Source of the DNA: CAZVFX01 sp964626565
GTDB lineage: Bacteria > Myxococcota_A > UBA9042 > CAIXZC01
Direction: 5' to 3'
Assembly (NCBI GenBank): GCA_964626565.1
Contig: CAZVFX010000022.1
Location: 1 to 64,000 of the forward strand
Length of the DNA: 64,000 nucleotides
The notes below the pieces were generated by a model. The model saw only the letters and a program-made list of their open reading frames with translations, ran no database searches and had not been told where the DNA came from. The position numbers and the translations under genes were made by a program. Below, piece by piece: positions 33,701 to 37,362 of the stretch. Within the stretch, counting starts at the first letter, position 1, and each line of letters begins with the position of its first letter.

Positions 33701-35562
33701 TAGGTATGATGGCACTGCTCGTTCTGCAGGTCACAGGTATCGATGGTGCACGGGTTGTCGTCGTTACACGAGACGTTGACATCGTTGCAGATGTCGGGGC
33801 TGTCCTGGTTGTTGCACTGACAGTTGAGACATTTGTCCACCGTATATGCGTTGCCGTCATCGCACTCCAGCGAACTGAGGCAGCACAACGGGTCCAGCGG
33901 GTCCTTTTGATGGTGGCAGGAGTGGATGTTTGTGAGGCAGGTGTCTACCGTGCAGTCGCAACCATCATTGCAGTCGGAATCGGACATGCAGCAGTCGGGG
34001 TTGTCCGGGTCGGGTCCGTGACGGCACACATGGTTAATGCAGGCGTCAATATCGCACAGATTGCTGTCGACACACTCCACATCCTCGTTGCAGCACGCCT
34101 CGATTTCCAAAGTGGCGCAGTCACCGGTCTCGCCTGACAACTGGCACACATCTTCGGTGCACGGGTCGCCGTCGTTGCAGTCGGCAGCCTCGACGCAGCA
34201 CCCGGGCTGCGGGGAATGCTCACAGCTCAGCGCTTCGAGGTCGCACCAGTCGACGGTACACGGATTGTCGTCCGCAGGGCAGGGATGCTCGCCCGAGTCA
34301 TCGCAGAAGTTGGGATTGAGAGTGTGCACGCACTGGAAGGACTGGCAGTAGTCGATGGTCGCAGGGTTGCCGTCGTCCCACTCACCGCCCGGCCCGCACT
34401 CGGTATGCACAGTGCAACAGTTGGGCAGCCCGTTTTGGACATACTCGCAGGTGTTGTTCAGATTGCAGGACTCGTCGGTACACACGTTGCCGTCATCGCA
34501 CTGTGCATCTTCAGTACAACAGTTGGGGTCGGCCACCGGTCCGTGGCGGCACTCGTGGCCGATGCATTTGTCCAACGTGCAGGGATCGCCGTCGTCGCAT
34601 TTGGGGTCGGGGTCGGTTTCGCAGCAGGCAGGATCGGCCGACGGGATGCTCTCGCAGTGCTGGGCTGCCAGGTTGCACCAGTCGGTAGTGCAGAACTGGC
34701 CATCATCACAAACCGAGTCCGGGTCGGCCAGGCCGGCGTGGCAGCACGCACCCTGGGCGAAGATCTGCCAGTCGTTGACGCACAAATCGCCTTCGCAGCT
34801 ATCCACCGTACAAAGCTCGTTGTCGTCGCACATCCCCATGCCCTCAAGGCACTGGACGCACGCGGCATCTTCACAAAGCCAGTTGGCGGGACACTCGTAC
34901 CCTGAGTAGCAACAATCGTTATCGTACCCGTAACCGCACTGATAGCCCTCGGCCGTGTTGACGCACTGGCCATAGGAGCACGGATTTCCTTCGTCGCAAG
35001 CAGCGTCGTCGAACTGGTCGAGACACCCCTTGATCACTTTAACCCTGATCACAGCCCTGGATTCCTCGTTGTCGAGGGCCTCGTAAACGGCGTCGTTCTT
35101 TTGCATGAGCACCAGGGCGACAACGTGCACTCCAAAGGGAACGTCGTCTACGACGACTGAGTTGCCCGCACCTACCTGGTCGATAAGTACGTCGTCGAGA
35201 TATACATAGATGAGGTTGTCTGGGTCAGGATAGTTCCAATTGAGAATGGAGAAGGTCACCACCACCGGGGTGACGGGTACCTGCTCGTCGACGGAGACGA
35301 GGTCCATGGGGTCGGTTATGATGATGGTCGGGTCGGTGCTTGAAGGCAACGCCTGGTATCCCCACAACACTTCCAGCATCTCTGCGAAGGTGTCGGGCGT
35401 AACCGCATCCTGTTCCCCGGCCATCCTCGCATCCACGCAGGAGGCCAGGAGGGCCGCGGCCACAAGGACCGCGGCGGTCCTCATCAACAGCCGGCGCAAC
35501 CTGCGCCGAGGGAACCAACCCTTCCGGCCCGTTTCACAGCCTCTACCTTTGCACTCCAACAT
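9760..35562 (-). CDS. Giant cysteine-rich modular lipoprotein (~8600 aa)
   Basis: One uninterrupted 25.8-kb frame. The start at 35562 is chosen because GGAGGT precedes it at normal spacing. An Arg-rich n-region, hydrophobic core and lipobox LASC (C42) predict a lipoprotein. Approximate order: Ig-like domain (60-170); CDDGxxCTxDxC array (175-835); jelly-roll (840-1010); cadherin-like domain (1010-1110); amidotransferase-like fold (1110-1320, GGGRLYMEGGDTW); two P-domains (1375-1500, 1620-1750); CNG array (1750-3300); third P-domain (3380-3510); PPC-like domain (3515-3650); four ~128-residue units (to 4170); 22 units of ~175 residues (to ~8270); two C-terminal PPC-like domains. No catalytic peptidase domain is visible. 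I infer a disulfide-stabilised surface fibre or adhesin; function unknown. Single repeats recall Dictyostelium CTDC and dickkopf-like Cys modules. Confidence 0.93.
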   Translation of the reverse strand: MLECKGRGCETGRKGWFPRRRLRRLLMRTAAVLVAAALLASCVDARMAGEQDAVTPDTFAEMLEVLWGYQALPSSTDPTIIITDPMDLVSVDEQVPVTPVVVTFSILNWNYPDPDNLIYVYLDDVLIDQVGAGNSVVVDDVPFGVHVVALVLMQKNDAVYEALDNEESRAVIRVKVIKGCLDQFDDAACDEGNPCSYGQCVNTAEGYQCGYGYDNDCCYSGYECPANWLCEDAACVQCLEGMGMCDDNELCTVDSCEGDLCVNDWQIFAQGACCHAGLADPDSVCDDGQFCTTDWCNLAAQHCESIPSADPACCETDPDPKCDDGDPCTLDKCIGHECRHGPVADPNCCTEDAQCDDGNVCTDESCNLNNTCEYVQNGLPNCCTVHTECGPGGEWDDGNPATIDYCQSFQCVHTLNPNFCDDSGEHPCPADDNPCTVDWCDLEALSCEHSPQPGCCVEAADCNDGDPCTEDVCQLSGETGDCATLEIEACCNEDVECVDSNLCDIDACINHVCRHGPDPDNPDCCMSDSDCNDGCDCTVDTCLTNIHSCHHQKDPLDPLCCLSSLECDDGNAYTVDKCLNCQCNNQDSPDICNDVNVSCNDDNPCTIDTCDLQNEQCHHTYKAGCCLQDTDCDDDEYCTIDTCDHETDPASPVCVNEAVQACCQNDGECGDGNPCTTDVCINKACKQLSKLSCCLTDDDCETESQCYVGSCDSISKECVYSVDVNNPALDCCTTVQDCYDGKECTDDLCVEFECHNTNIVGCCTPENEDDLCDDNNVCTYDACVFGICRNLGPDVAPPSAELPDSCCIADDDCGNDGDPCTLDFCDKDTNLCVYEPLAQCYLSLPYIQHFNSCNNLPAINWSIIDLGSDTDDNWNCGTGLPLGPDNHMVFEWQPLTLEFSSLLASPWLTLAGQSHVTVQFDRYLDYFDGEVDLGLWITETGDFTDPVGSSAIWFTTTTDNLEAGTVDYSVPSFYLGKNVQLALYAASDTTYNINKYAVDNFRVCPGHAPEFVESPPLQLVTWSQSKLVTIKATDLDDAAGIGFTIEEGPSFVSLTNQDFNWFMDYATVDLNIEPTGPGDVGDHTVKIRITDGCLLDVLTIQITVLLDGGYAVWKPEGVSDDYANALKDAIVAAGRSAQVVDDLGVFPDLSQLDGIVATLGIYGGKHVLTAGEASTLSAYLDGGGRLYMEGGDTWFYDPATELLPYFKISGLADGPAKTAGPYEGEHFCWGLSYDLSQDFDLNNFFDEIAAQPGGIAVGNKASESGSTMTVTYEDDIAGYRTIGTSVPFAALLNSPSDIVTLMDEYLDFLEEGYPGCEQDEECDDGDPCSADSCDGGGQCVNIQDPECNLCMDDQDCDPDQACVHAAGLCQDIPGVQYDSEDTPLPVDAGGPALVTSTIDVVGTGNVSNVNVKLYISHAYRGDLKLSLTHGGDTVVLKVADPGDNNVNAFVTFDFGVGVDGPGTMSDFDGVPIAGEWTLTVEDMMPGMDGGSLAMWSVYLVTDDSDCTIDAHCDDGDLCTDEECYLGWCKYLETICDDADQCTNDVCVPEVGCVSVPVECSDGNVCTQDLCDVETGECFFPPVTEPCDAPCTTHLDCGMYDYCDYLEGMCKPIPATPFHPEEDALFPISIPDGEPLPVASTVEVPVAGEIADAYVKVKLTHPHVGDLAMTLSNGTKTINLHSQSGGAQDDLIKVYDIDLPDGPGDMSIFDGLLGQGTWTLTLQDWSAGDAGTLDGWILFLKLVECSTDVDCDDATMCTVDECVDTPEGSAICVNTAFDCSDGLFCNGAEMCDDDLGCVAGELPDIDDGIACTADFCDEVLDLVTHIPSDGACDDGLWCTGEETCDQVLGCVSGDSPPGDDGVSCTLDVCNDELDIVEHLPDNSLCNDTLWCNGEEECDVLLGCVAGVPPAFDDGVDCTVAECDDELDMLENVPDDSFCDDGLFCNGPEYCHPSQGCLSGGAPTTADLVNCTTDWCDDVLDLVVHQPDHLACEDGNECTEDLCGLEQGCVHLPVAGACDDQNMCTVGDECADGFCMPGAVIPPECLCDTAADCPDDGDLCNGEFGCWQGTCLIIPGTWVDCGELLNGGCLMPECDPATGECSFVALPPGSPCDDGDLCTVNGTCDNAGNCVEQPQSCDDGLWCNGAEACNPAVGCTPGEPPLVDDGIDCTADLCDDDLDTVFHTVVHIACDDGQFCNGPEKCFADTGCQPGTPPEQDDGIDCTSDYCDDDFDAVMHVPQDHACDDGLFCNGADLCDVNEGCVIGDISFLDDGIECTVDVCDEDSDSVTHTPVMGLCDDTNLCNGLELCDPFMGCVPGLPINLDDAIVCTVDECDPATGEVTHTPVNENCPDPDDDLCTGGYECVPGLGCQPFPAPIIDDGVACTEDVCNPETGLTEHIAQHALCDDQNTVCPLGIEESCYDCTTGQCDKVLGCQFVPNNDPCTYPCHNNSQCSAGKCVAGDYDYMECGWCASDWDCLGYLPPEWNFCEGNLVCNTDLLVCEMDVDSQVACDDSLDTQCLKNLCNPATLECAMTAVAEGVPCDDGNACIVNTVCDGAGSCEGNDLICNDLQYCNGLEICNPAVGCIDGDPPDADDGVPCTIDLCDEATDSMVHLPDDSACDDGAFCNGLELCHNFLGCISGGPPTTDDGVDCTIDWCDETNDVVVNAPNDPLCGDAFFCNGIEFCDHETGCSQGEVPNLDDGVPCTNDSCDELNDKVVHTVDSAACADGNFCNGDEYCHLTLGCLSGAPPVVDDGISCTFDQCDENVDKVLHLADNTVCDDGLFCNGVELCSKTLGCYTAPVPGLDDGVECTVDVCEEDGQKVMHVPAHAVCQDTEFCNGEEVCDPLAGCQPGAPPPEEDGVACTFDWCDEAGDVVVHLPQAGQCSDGEPCTDDICDPDAGCIWVDNANACDDGELCTLGDACLGGECVGGGLNPIPECTCAVDADCPDDGNPCNGVLECQAGQCAIMAGSLINCPDSPEPCLFLECNPGSGACEYLPKPAGTACSDSDPCTFVDNCDGAGVCLGEESPCDDGLFCNGAEGCHPVTGDCIPGEPPDMDDGVSCTTDFCEEDDDSISHLPSDLLCDDGLYCNGVESCDAVLDCQPGQTVSISDGVDCTSDSCDDNLDMVIHVPDHSDCSDGLLCNGQELCDPDQGCVAGDIPVPDDGIDCTVDSCDDDSGVFVYLPDHEACDDGDPCNGAEWCDPGSGCAAGALPDLDDGLDCTIDDCDPVAGEIHIPDSSSCADGEYCNGEEACDPLLGCISGAPPALSDDVSCTLDYCDEDLNLVVHDPADEFCDDAQFCNGGETCDVLLGCLDGVVPDCDDGDPCSFDFCNAELNAGQGTCDNSTKVQHCDAVCGGAHPFDAGDDDCGYDDACVGGVAGPGMGLCTPICELPSCVDKEGETGLPIPDGDCVESQVLITGGLSFIETIELKLGVDHFAISDLTVTITDPDGTSALVWSHEGGFNPGFHNTFTKSYPSALASLCGLQGDNANGTWTLTVCDDFVGNAGQITDWKLFVVTTNDPPGGGDTCEDPMDIPATDGVYLYEGETSCASAMYTGSCGGVGSPERVYRFTPAGPMTLNAELGPNPFDQVLYVKPHDEVFGTCSEMTLTCSDGCGVGECAEEISVSLTGGETYYLFVDGAGGSHGHYNLQLTFFDKLPNGAPCGTDEECISGHCDNGFCCDAGVCCGVTVDCPESFASPSVCSVQDHCQGEAQQKSCEDFQCVSTPWQDDSGCSTLVADDCEAYLDIICTDEVDQPWAECPTDCLDDLGLEDNTMCDEDAHCDGVCEPDYLNGSACDEDSDCLSDHCNAGICCPDGDCCLVADDCPDSYQEAPVCDSAADCQGHSSEKLCWNFMCQKAFASDDSGCLDGMLASECGWFLDIYCTGDAEQSPPDCPTTCIDDAECDADAHCDGECYPDLVDGSPCDEDSDCQSEHCQNGFCCSGGDCCDEASACPQDQAEPPVCDNSSTCQGHETVVTCFSFVCTPVSSEDDSGCTEDVLADMCGLYADMFCSGTVEQVPPTCLTSCVSDGQCDEIAHCDDSECQADLPNGSVCDEHSDCISAHCQNGFCCDGGDCCAVAGNCPGDFSSVPICDQAFACQGHGAEAVCEMFTCSSAVTDDDTPCDETVLSAECGYYKDLYCSGEAEQGPPMCPSSCVSDDECDADAYCTDGECKPKLPNGTSCFSSDDCMSGFCVDGYCCENACDSACVSCGLVGFEGFCSPYDQGTDPENNCPVCSACNGLGDCGLVPDGSDPLSDCPAFAMETCQLDGACDGAGACRYWTPDTVCEGMECVAGVLYGEKLCDGAGSCVESTSTPCFPYVCNDAGMDCLTACEDNSDCVVGWVCSGDGECVNKLPNGEECADDTQCLSGFCVDGYCCVSACDGACQRCDQPGQEGFCTFTPNNSDPDDDCPSCQVCNGVGGCGAAAVGEDPVGDCDATDQSTCSFDGTCDGGATCRLWVAGTVCEAQYCENDEQSNADLCDGAGACVDGGTTLCHPYVCNGEWGCYQNCVTDDHCADDAWCDGAVCVVGKPNGKPCSDPSQCLSGFCVDGFCCDSLCDGLCESCATNPGSCSSHDANTDPDGECASCMACDGASACVPALDGSDPGGDCTNQSQETCGFDGTCDGASACRFWPAGTVCDVQYCIGTTLYLADTCNGSGFCADSGTASCAPYTCNDLESACDTFCADDNDCAFGYYCVGDVCEPKKAQGQTCGENRECLSDMCVDGYCCNSLCDGACESCALNPGACTPIGAGDDPENECGLCEACDGAGVCGLAAEGTDPGEDCEDAGAPTCGLDGLCDGAGACRLYVADSVCVAAMCVVSTYHPADTCDGAGVCDEGGEVSCSPYVCDDLGVECRTDCSDNAHCVAGFYCSGGSCVPKKSNGSGCGDAAECQSGFCADGVCCNEPCSGKCQTCIQAPQIGTCTYVPNNEDPKNVCGLCKVCNGAGLCKVVQDGLDPKDECIDDGVDTCDQNGSCDGSGACALWQPGAVCESAHCADAVKVLDSLCDGLGDCVGGATTDCSPYQCNDAGTACRTFCIDSDDCVAGYFCNAAHQCVEKKPNGDTCAVDVECVSGMCVDGYCCDDLCAGDCKSCAVAGLEGTCSFHDADSDPEFDCGICAVCDGAGACQNVADGEDVKGDCTGVPATDCGYDGFCDGAGECRWWADGTICSPQVCSEDLVQLVDKCDGAGACVDGGSAACDPYTCDSGNVSCLTVCAGDWECVDGYYCAAGVCTAKKPDGDTCGAAAECQSGFCVDGYCCDAACTDICLSCSLNPGVCTPYADGLDPENNCGQCRVCDGAGACADVGAGEDPKGQCPLTAQQDCGFDGTCDGAGDCRLWVAGSSCELQHCLANTVHFEDQCDGAGSCTDGGTASCLPYSCNGDECYASCADDDQCAAGYYCDAGGVCQPKKDLGDACGAGAECLSGICVDGVCCDSGCASACASCVVPGQEGVCQFYANDADPEDECGLCEACNGAGACKLVTAGLDPLADCSGEAEATCGQDGSCDGAGACRLWSDVTECQAQSCADGSKELAHFCDGVGACVDGGSQSCAPYVCHADGFECLFSCSADEDCIAGYYCEGQVCVPEKEGGEACSGDNQCASGFCTDGYCCDEACDGACESCALAGSEGTCGPYADDTDPELECPLCQQCNGNGACELQLQGADLKGDCAIDDVSTCGQDGTCDGSGACRLWPDGSLCTATVCEGNIQSPGDQCDGAGNCVDSGTVDCTPYVCSGNGVTCLGSCNADEDCIAGHYCLGNACVPKKNNGDTCIQAKECLSDFCVDGYCCDTGCDGICKSCSLNPGVCTPQPINTDLSNDCGLCRVCNGVDACMPVASGADPVNECGQNPAATCGLDGTCDGAGACRMWSAGTECLDGYCIAGVNHLADVCDGLGTCVDGGVESCAPYGCNGAGTGCESSCATDDDCLSTHFCDGGVCVPKKGVGEACVAGIECLSGYCTDGVCCDSPCQGTCEACDLVASIGACTNYKLDVDPEDECGLCSVCDGTGACKNQSEGQDLKEECDPSDPDTCDLDGACNGSGQCRQWGGGTVCTSPTCTGTAHSGPSFCDGSGDCLTAANDCEGLGWPDLYGSAVICAETDPCSGLKTFAEAAAVCDARGGRLCTWQELLNNETKGTGCGYDAERVWSITECAENSHYTGPGDSGNLGAVPQECTAESGQAYVRCCADNSSCCPFTCGTDSCRATCSSDSHCCAGNYCDNSACVSKKADGQPCSGTNECQSGYCVDGYCCNVECDGTCQSCGQAGSEGTCSAYSALTDPEHECGLCMVCDGIGFCVKAADGTDPKSECAQSMPSTCGFDGDCDGDAHCGEWESGTVCAVSVCDVSDNHTADLCDGSGSCVDGGSSSCCPYLCNETASACKAACADNGDCCTGNYCSGGACIPKKADGSVCAAADECQSGFCVDGYCCDSGCSGPCESCSLVAGTCTPHAADSDPENDCLECSVCSGAGPACVLVAEGADPANDCAAAAEFSCGFDGACNGAGQCRLWPMGTECGLESCVGWFLLDPDICNGSGICVDGGFASCEPYTCDDAGEACQSSCADDDDCTTGYYCNAGNQCVAKLGNGTACGADNQCTSGFCTDGVCCSTPCGGLCQGCNEPALAGTCVNLANDTDPDAECPLCQVCSGGGTCKPATLGTDPKSECAASASTSCGLNGNCSGAGACGYWDVTTECTDQSCSGSTVYPPDLCNGAGQCADAGSAPCDPYVCGGDSCKTSCGSDADCAAGYYCSGAICVAKKTDGNSCSGANECQSGFCVDGYCCNTACGGACRACNVAGSTGVCTLIAADTDPEAECGLCLVCDGLGACANADADTDIKGECAAQTPSTCDQDGACDGSGACSLWASGTVCVDQSCSGETFYPADQCDGAGGCVESGSSSCCPYRCSGDGCAVMCGGDGDCCAGYYCSANVCLAKKADGQTCQGDNQCQSGFCVDGYCCDTACGSTCMACDVAGDEGSCSALAGGADPDNDCPECQVCNGAGACANVGNGSDPANDCPAQAQTTCGTDGACNGSGACRKWASGTECMALYCFDHLLHAADSCDGAGVCADGGTTDCTPYQCNADGDDCLNSCASDADCITGYYCDGGVCTSKKANGGTCSEAVECLSGFCADGYCCNSLCEGDCRACDVVGNLGECTFHSNNSDPEDECGECRVCNGAGVCKLVAEGLDPVDDCIAQAVSDCGFDGLCNGLGACRKWPGGSVCDAASCGGSEYTGPSWCDGNGVCAGSPSTCEALGWPDLFGSNSVCAESDPCSGLKTFDEAYATCDARGGRLCTWDELAARETQGTGCGYDATRVWTISECAEDSFWTGPGNPDNMGAIPKQCTAGVSTAYVRCCADFADCCPYKCQGDDCGATCADDSDCCSDSYCKSNACLPEKANGQTCAGDNECTSGKCVDGYCCDGWCNGTCRSCAQPGKEGECTNYAGNTDPEDECQLCNVCNGYGACTKVGAGEDPVNDCAQQAQSTCGLNGDCDGAGQCELWNNATICAVQNCTDHVLNYTDYCNGTGSCTEAGSEDCCPYSCLGNACRTSCSSDSHCCAGNYCVGTTCVETKPNGETCAGDSQCASGNCVDGYCCNTPCGETCKACNVVGLLGTCSFVPAATDPLFECGTCRLCNGSGACVNVAAGQDPLDQCLPEAPCGQDGLCDGAGDCRVWAMGTECAPQSCSGATIYYADECNGSGLCANGGEDSCVPYKCSGNSCANACATDNDCVAGFYCSASVCLPKKGNGEVCGSGGQCLSGYCVDGVCCDSTCTGTCRGCNFAGFVGVCVNYPNNADPQGECGTCKACNGGGACKLMGTGLDPLNHCAAQAQSSCGTDGMCDGAGACRKWSSAIECGAESCVGTTHYPADVCSGTGSCSDSGSQSCCPFKCGAASCLTSCTANSHCCSDSYCNGSECVTKKANGSTCAEAGDCASGLCVDGYCCNSACSGTCQACDVGGSEGSCTPLAVNVDPDNECGTCKTCNGASGCQSVGAGQDPKGQCNQVAASTCGQDGNCDGGGACRMWPAGTVCSAQSCSDGVLANADTCDGSGVCVEGGESSCCPYACSGNSCLNSCTNISHCCSGFFCSGGACVGQKENGETCGAAQECISGNCVDGYCCNTACAGTCESCSLPGFEGGCTFVGYLSDPHGDCPTCQVCSGAGGCTNTPDGVDPTNDCPQQATSTCAFDGVCNGSGACRYWDASTICGSQTCNDHTFAPSDFCNGGGSCLDSGSVDCCPFSCFGDQCGTQCTSDTACCPTALCKSNQQCQTCSTAKPCAKGGYCCFGDDCITPIETYSPPDSNNVNDSDATFYGSTYGGNNEFNWNGGNNGGFWAKDRVYHFHTKNDTVGMQLQIKVWGNFDSILYMRRGSCGGGGTDMWYNDDGCNLGKGSCLTQKLIPGQDWWVYVDGFSTQSGDYTIQFDFTSLCGNCVCDSAYGENQTNNPVECYESGDYCGNHIKTNFTTHPQTKYFYDNLAGDHDDFSPYGSWAWGNCWFCTYCKPHGHYDKIYRFNLPWTTYVSVYYNKNGGWSPNNYPRMMIYKGADFCKNGTGQKMLCRYSTNNEQSWGWNWSSPTTWSAGTYWIVTDMYYEQAVYTAPYRLIIKTWNASSGHL
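13505..13845 (-). other. Inserted RLCTW module, copy 2 (unit 17)
   Basis: A domain of roughly 110 residues in repeat unit 17 of the giant protein. Landmarks in order: CEALGWPDLFG, CSGLKTFDEAYATCDARG, GRLCTWDEL, GTGCGYD, RVWTISEC and AYVRCCAD. The AxxxCxxRGxRLCTxxEL pattern resembles C-type-lectin-like or formylglycine-enzyme-like surface modules; the family is not certain. Confidence 0.7.
17005..17345 (-). other. Inserted RLCTW module, copy 1 (unit 11)
   Basis: Paralogue of the module in unit 17, with the landmarks CEGLGWPDLYG, CSGLKTFAEAAAVCDARG, GRLCTWQEL, GTGCGYD, RVWSITEC and AYVRCCAD. It is inserted at the same place in its unit, just before the CCPF segment, six units away from the other copy. 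Confidence 0.7.
23050..24610 (-). repeat. Four tandem ~128-residue Cys-rich units
   Basis: Each unit runs LPNGxxCxxxxxCxSxHC, GFCCxxGxCC, VCxxxxxCQG, CxxFxC, DDSGC, a hydrophobic CxxxxDxxC, EQxPPxCPxxC, CDxxAHC. Four copies lie between the PPC-like domain and the 22-unit array. Their heads resemble the heads of the longer units, which suggests common origin. Confidence 0.85.
25560..30330 (-). repeat. About 21 CNG repeats of ~46 residues in four blocks
   Basis: Consensus CDDGLFCNGxExC, GCxxGxPP, DDGxxCTxDxCD, VxHxPxD. I count about 4, 5, 6 and 6 units in successive blocks. Between blocks lie different linkers; those after the first block (about 29160-29600) and third block (about 26485-26920) are clearly paralogous to each other. 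Confidence 0.85.
33050..35040 (-). repeat. N-terminal CDDGxxCTxDxC array
   Basis: A run of short Cys units just after the N-terminal Ig-like domain of the giant protein. They follow CDDGNxCTxDxC alternating with CCxxDxDC. The pattern matches the CTDC-type repeats known from Dictyostelium and many deltaproteobacterial surface proteins. Related units occur in the 1465-aa lipoprotein at 42963-47360. Confidence 0.8.
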
Positions 35563-35609
35563 GCAACCAACCTCCAAACGACTACCAGCAACATGCCCAT
35601 CAAGAGCAA

Positions 35610-35638
35610 ATCCTACTGCCTATCCATCAGCTTATCAA
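35610..35638 (-). promoter_or_regulatory. Candidate promoter of the giant gene
   Basis: On the minus strand TTGATA (35633-35638), 17 bases, then TAGGAT (35610-35615), with the -10 about 48 bases before the start codon. The -35 matches five of six and the -10 four of six positions of the sigma-70 consensus. It suggests the giant gene can be transcribed independently of the upstream lipoprotein genes. Confidence 0.5.
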
Positions 35639-35960
35639 ACAAAGACAGTTAAAGCGGCTTATAATAGGCCTCCGCGAGTAATCGCGCTCGCGTAGAGAAA
35701 CCTGTGCGCGCACAAGTAACCTCCCCCACATCAGCAAGTTCCGTGCCGCTGGCTGAAGTGAGACAAATGGGCGCAGAGCGAGTGGGACGAATTGGACAAA
35801 ATACAGGTCATTATGCCCGAGAGAGCCTCCGGCCACCGGTGCGCCACAATGTCGCACCCAAGGCGGGTCTCAACCGGCAACGAGCGAGTTGGTCTGAACT
35901 TTTTTCACAATGCGCAACCTTTGCGGCCCCCGCCCGCAGCCAGAATTCTGCACGAGCAGA
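35639..35960. other. Intergenic region upstream of the giant gene
   Basis: No convincing gene. It contains a small inverted repeat CGCGAG/CTCGCG (35673-35678 and 35687-35692) just upstream of the candidate promoter, a possible operator. A weak TCTGC/GCAGA stem follows the stop codon of the upstream lipoprotein gene but has no T tract, so no terminator is claimed. Confidence 0.4.
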
Positions 35961-37346
35961 TTAGTCGCCCAGGCACAGGGAAATGAAGCCGCTGTCCACC
36001 AGGCCGTTGGTGGCCTCTCCTTCTGCTTTTTTGTCGCACACCGAGGGATCGGTGTGCCACTGACCGGCCCAGGTAGCGCCCGACGGGCAGCCCGCGTTGG
36101 GGAACGCCCAACCACACTCCTCGGCTTCTACCGCAATGAACGCGTCAACATCCGGTGCTGCGCACAGAAGCAGCCATCCGGAAATGAGAGTCTCGTTGGG
36201 ATAGGCGATGGCCGCTTCCGCCTGGCTGCAGTCCACTTTCCCCACGTGCCAGGCGCCGCGGTTTTCCATGCCCTGGGGGCATCCGGGGGCGGGTGCCGCA
36301 CCTCCGCAATGGTCTACCCCGACCACAACCTGGACCAACTGGGGGTCGGCCGTGCAAAGCACCATCCAGCCCTTGTCGATCTCCCCTGTAGAATAGCCGG
36401 TCCCCTCAGGCACGGCATCGGAGGACCACGGCCCGGTTCGCCATCGCCCCCCTTCCAGGTACCCGGGTGGGCACTCGGGATACACTTCGATCACCGCCGC
36501 GGGGAGGCAGGCGCCGTCCACGCATCCCAGGCCGGCGGAACATTCACCGCATTCGCCACCGCAACCGTCGGGCCCGCACTGCTTGCCCTGGCACCCGGCG
36601 GAGCACAGTTCAATGCACTGACCGTCCGGTCCGCACTCCTCGTCGAAACCGCACTGCCCGCACAGGCCGCCGCAGCCATCCGGCCCGCACAATTTCCCCG
36701 AACAGGTGGGCACACACGAATTGGTGCAGGTAAACGTCTGAGAGCAGAACGTGCCGGGCGGACACTCTCCACACTGCCCGCCGCAGCCGTCGTCCCCGCA
36801 CTGCTTGCTCACGCACTGAGCAAACCCAGCCACACCGTCGCAGTCTTCGTCACCCGGGTTGGCACAATCCTCCACTCCACCCGGCTTCACCTCTGCGTCG
36901 AGATCGTTGCAATCACCTAGAATCGAGGCCACATACGGCATGGAAGGAGAACAGAGGCAGGCGCAGTCCGCCCCACCCGTTCCGTCGCCATCCACGTCCA
37001 CGCAGTAGATGTGACAGCCGATGGCCCCGGCTTCATCCGTCTGGCCGTCCAGATCGTCATCAGCTCCGTTGCACATTTCCGGCGGCGGACCAGGGTCGGA
37101 AGTTCCGGTCACCTCGGGTGAAAGATCCGGACTCTGCTGATCCGCCGGGCCGCGCTGGTCAGCCGGTGGCGTCTTCACATCAGACCCGGTATCAAGTCCC
37201 CCGGGCGCCGCGTCGTGTGGTTGGTATGGCCAGAACACATCCTGGCCCTCTTCAGTCACCTGGATCTCGGTCTTGCCGCATCCCACAGACAGAAGAAATA
37301 GCAGCAGGCAGCCGGCCAGGGCTGTCAGCCGTTGCCCATGCCCCAC
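35961..37346 (-). CDS. MopE-like Cys-rich lipoprotein
   Basis: A 461-residue predicted lipoprotein (signal peptide with LLSVGC lipobox). A Pro/Asp-rich stalk is followed by a putative metal-binding motif (CNGADDDLDGQTDE, about residues 91-104), then DxDxDGxGG, a CLCSP segment and a GDCNDLDAEVKPG segment as in MopE-like proteins. Three CGxDGCGGxCGxC units follow. The C-terminus has three repeats of about 55 residues ending in GW(M/L)xLC or GFISLC. The GTG start at 37346 is 16 bp after the stop of the preceding paralogous gene and has a weak ribosome site. It is the nearest same-strand gene upstream of the giant gene. Calcium or copper binding is possible by family analogy but unproven. Confidence 0.8.
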   Translation of the reverse strand: MGHGQRLTALAGCLLLFLLSVGCGKTEIQVTEEGQDVFWPYQPHDAAPGGLDTGSDVKTPPADQRGPADQQSPDLSPEVTGTSDPGPPPEMCNGADDDLDGQTDEAGAIGCHIYCVDVDGDGTGGADCACLCSPSMPYVASILGDCNDLDAEVKPGGVEDCANPGDEDCDGVAGFAQCVSKQCGDDGCGGQCGECPPGTFCSQTFTCTNSCVPTCSGKLCGPDGCGGLCGQCGFDEECGPDGQCIELCSAGCQGKQCGPDGCGGECGECSAGLGCVDGACLPAAVIEVYPECPPGYLEGGRWRTGPWSSDAVPEGTGYSTGEIDKGWMVLCTADPQLVQVVVGVDHCGGAAPAPGCPQGMENRGAWHVGKVDCSQAEAAIAYPNETLISGWLLLCAAPDVDAFIAVEAEECGWAFPNAGCPSGATWAGQWHTDPSVCDKKAEGEATNGLVDSGFISLCLGD

Positions 37347-37362
37347 GCTCCAAGCCCCAAGC

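Noticed and set aside
35943..35956. GAATTCTGCACGAG, similar to a cDNA-library adapter
   Set aside because: It is within ordinary sequence next to an intact stop codon and differs from the known adapter; most likely chance.
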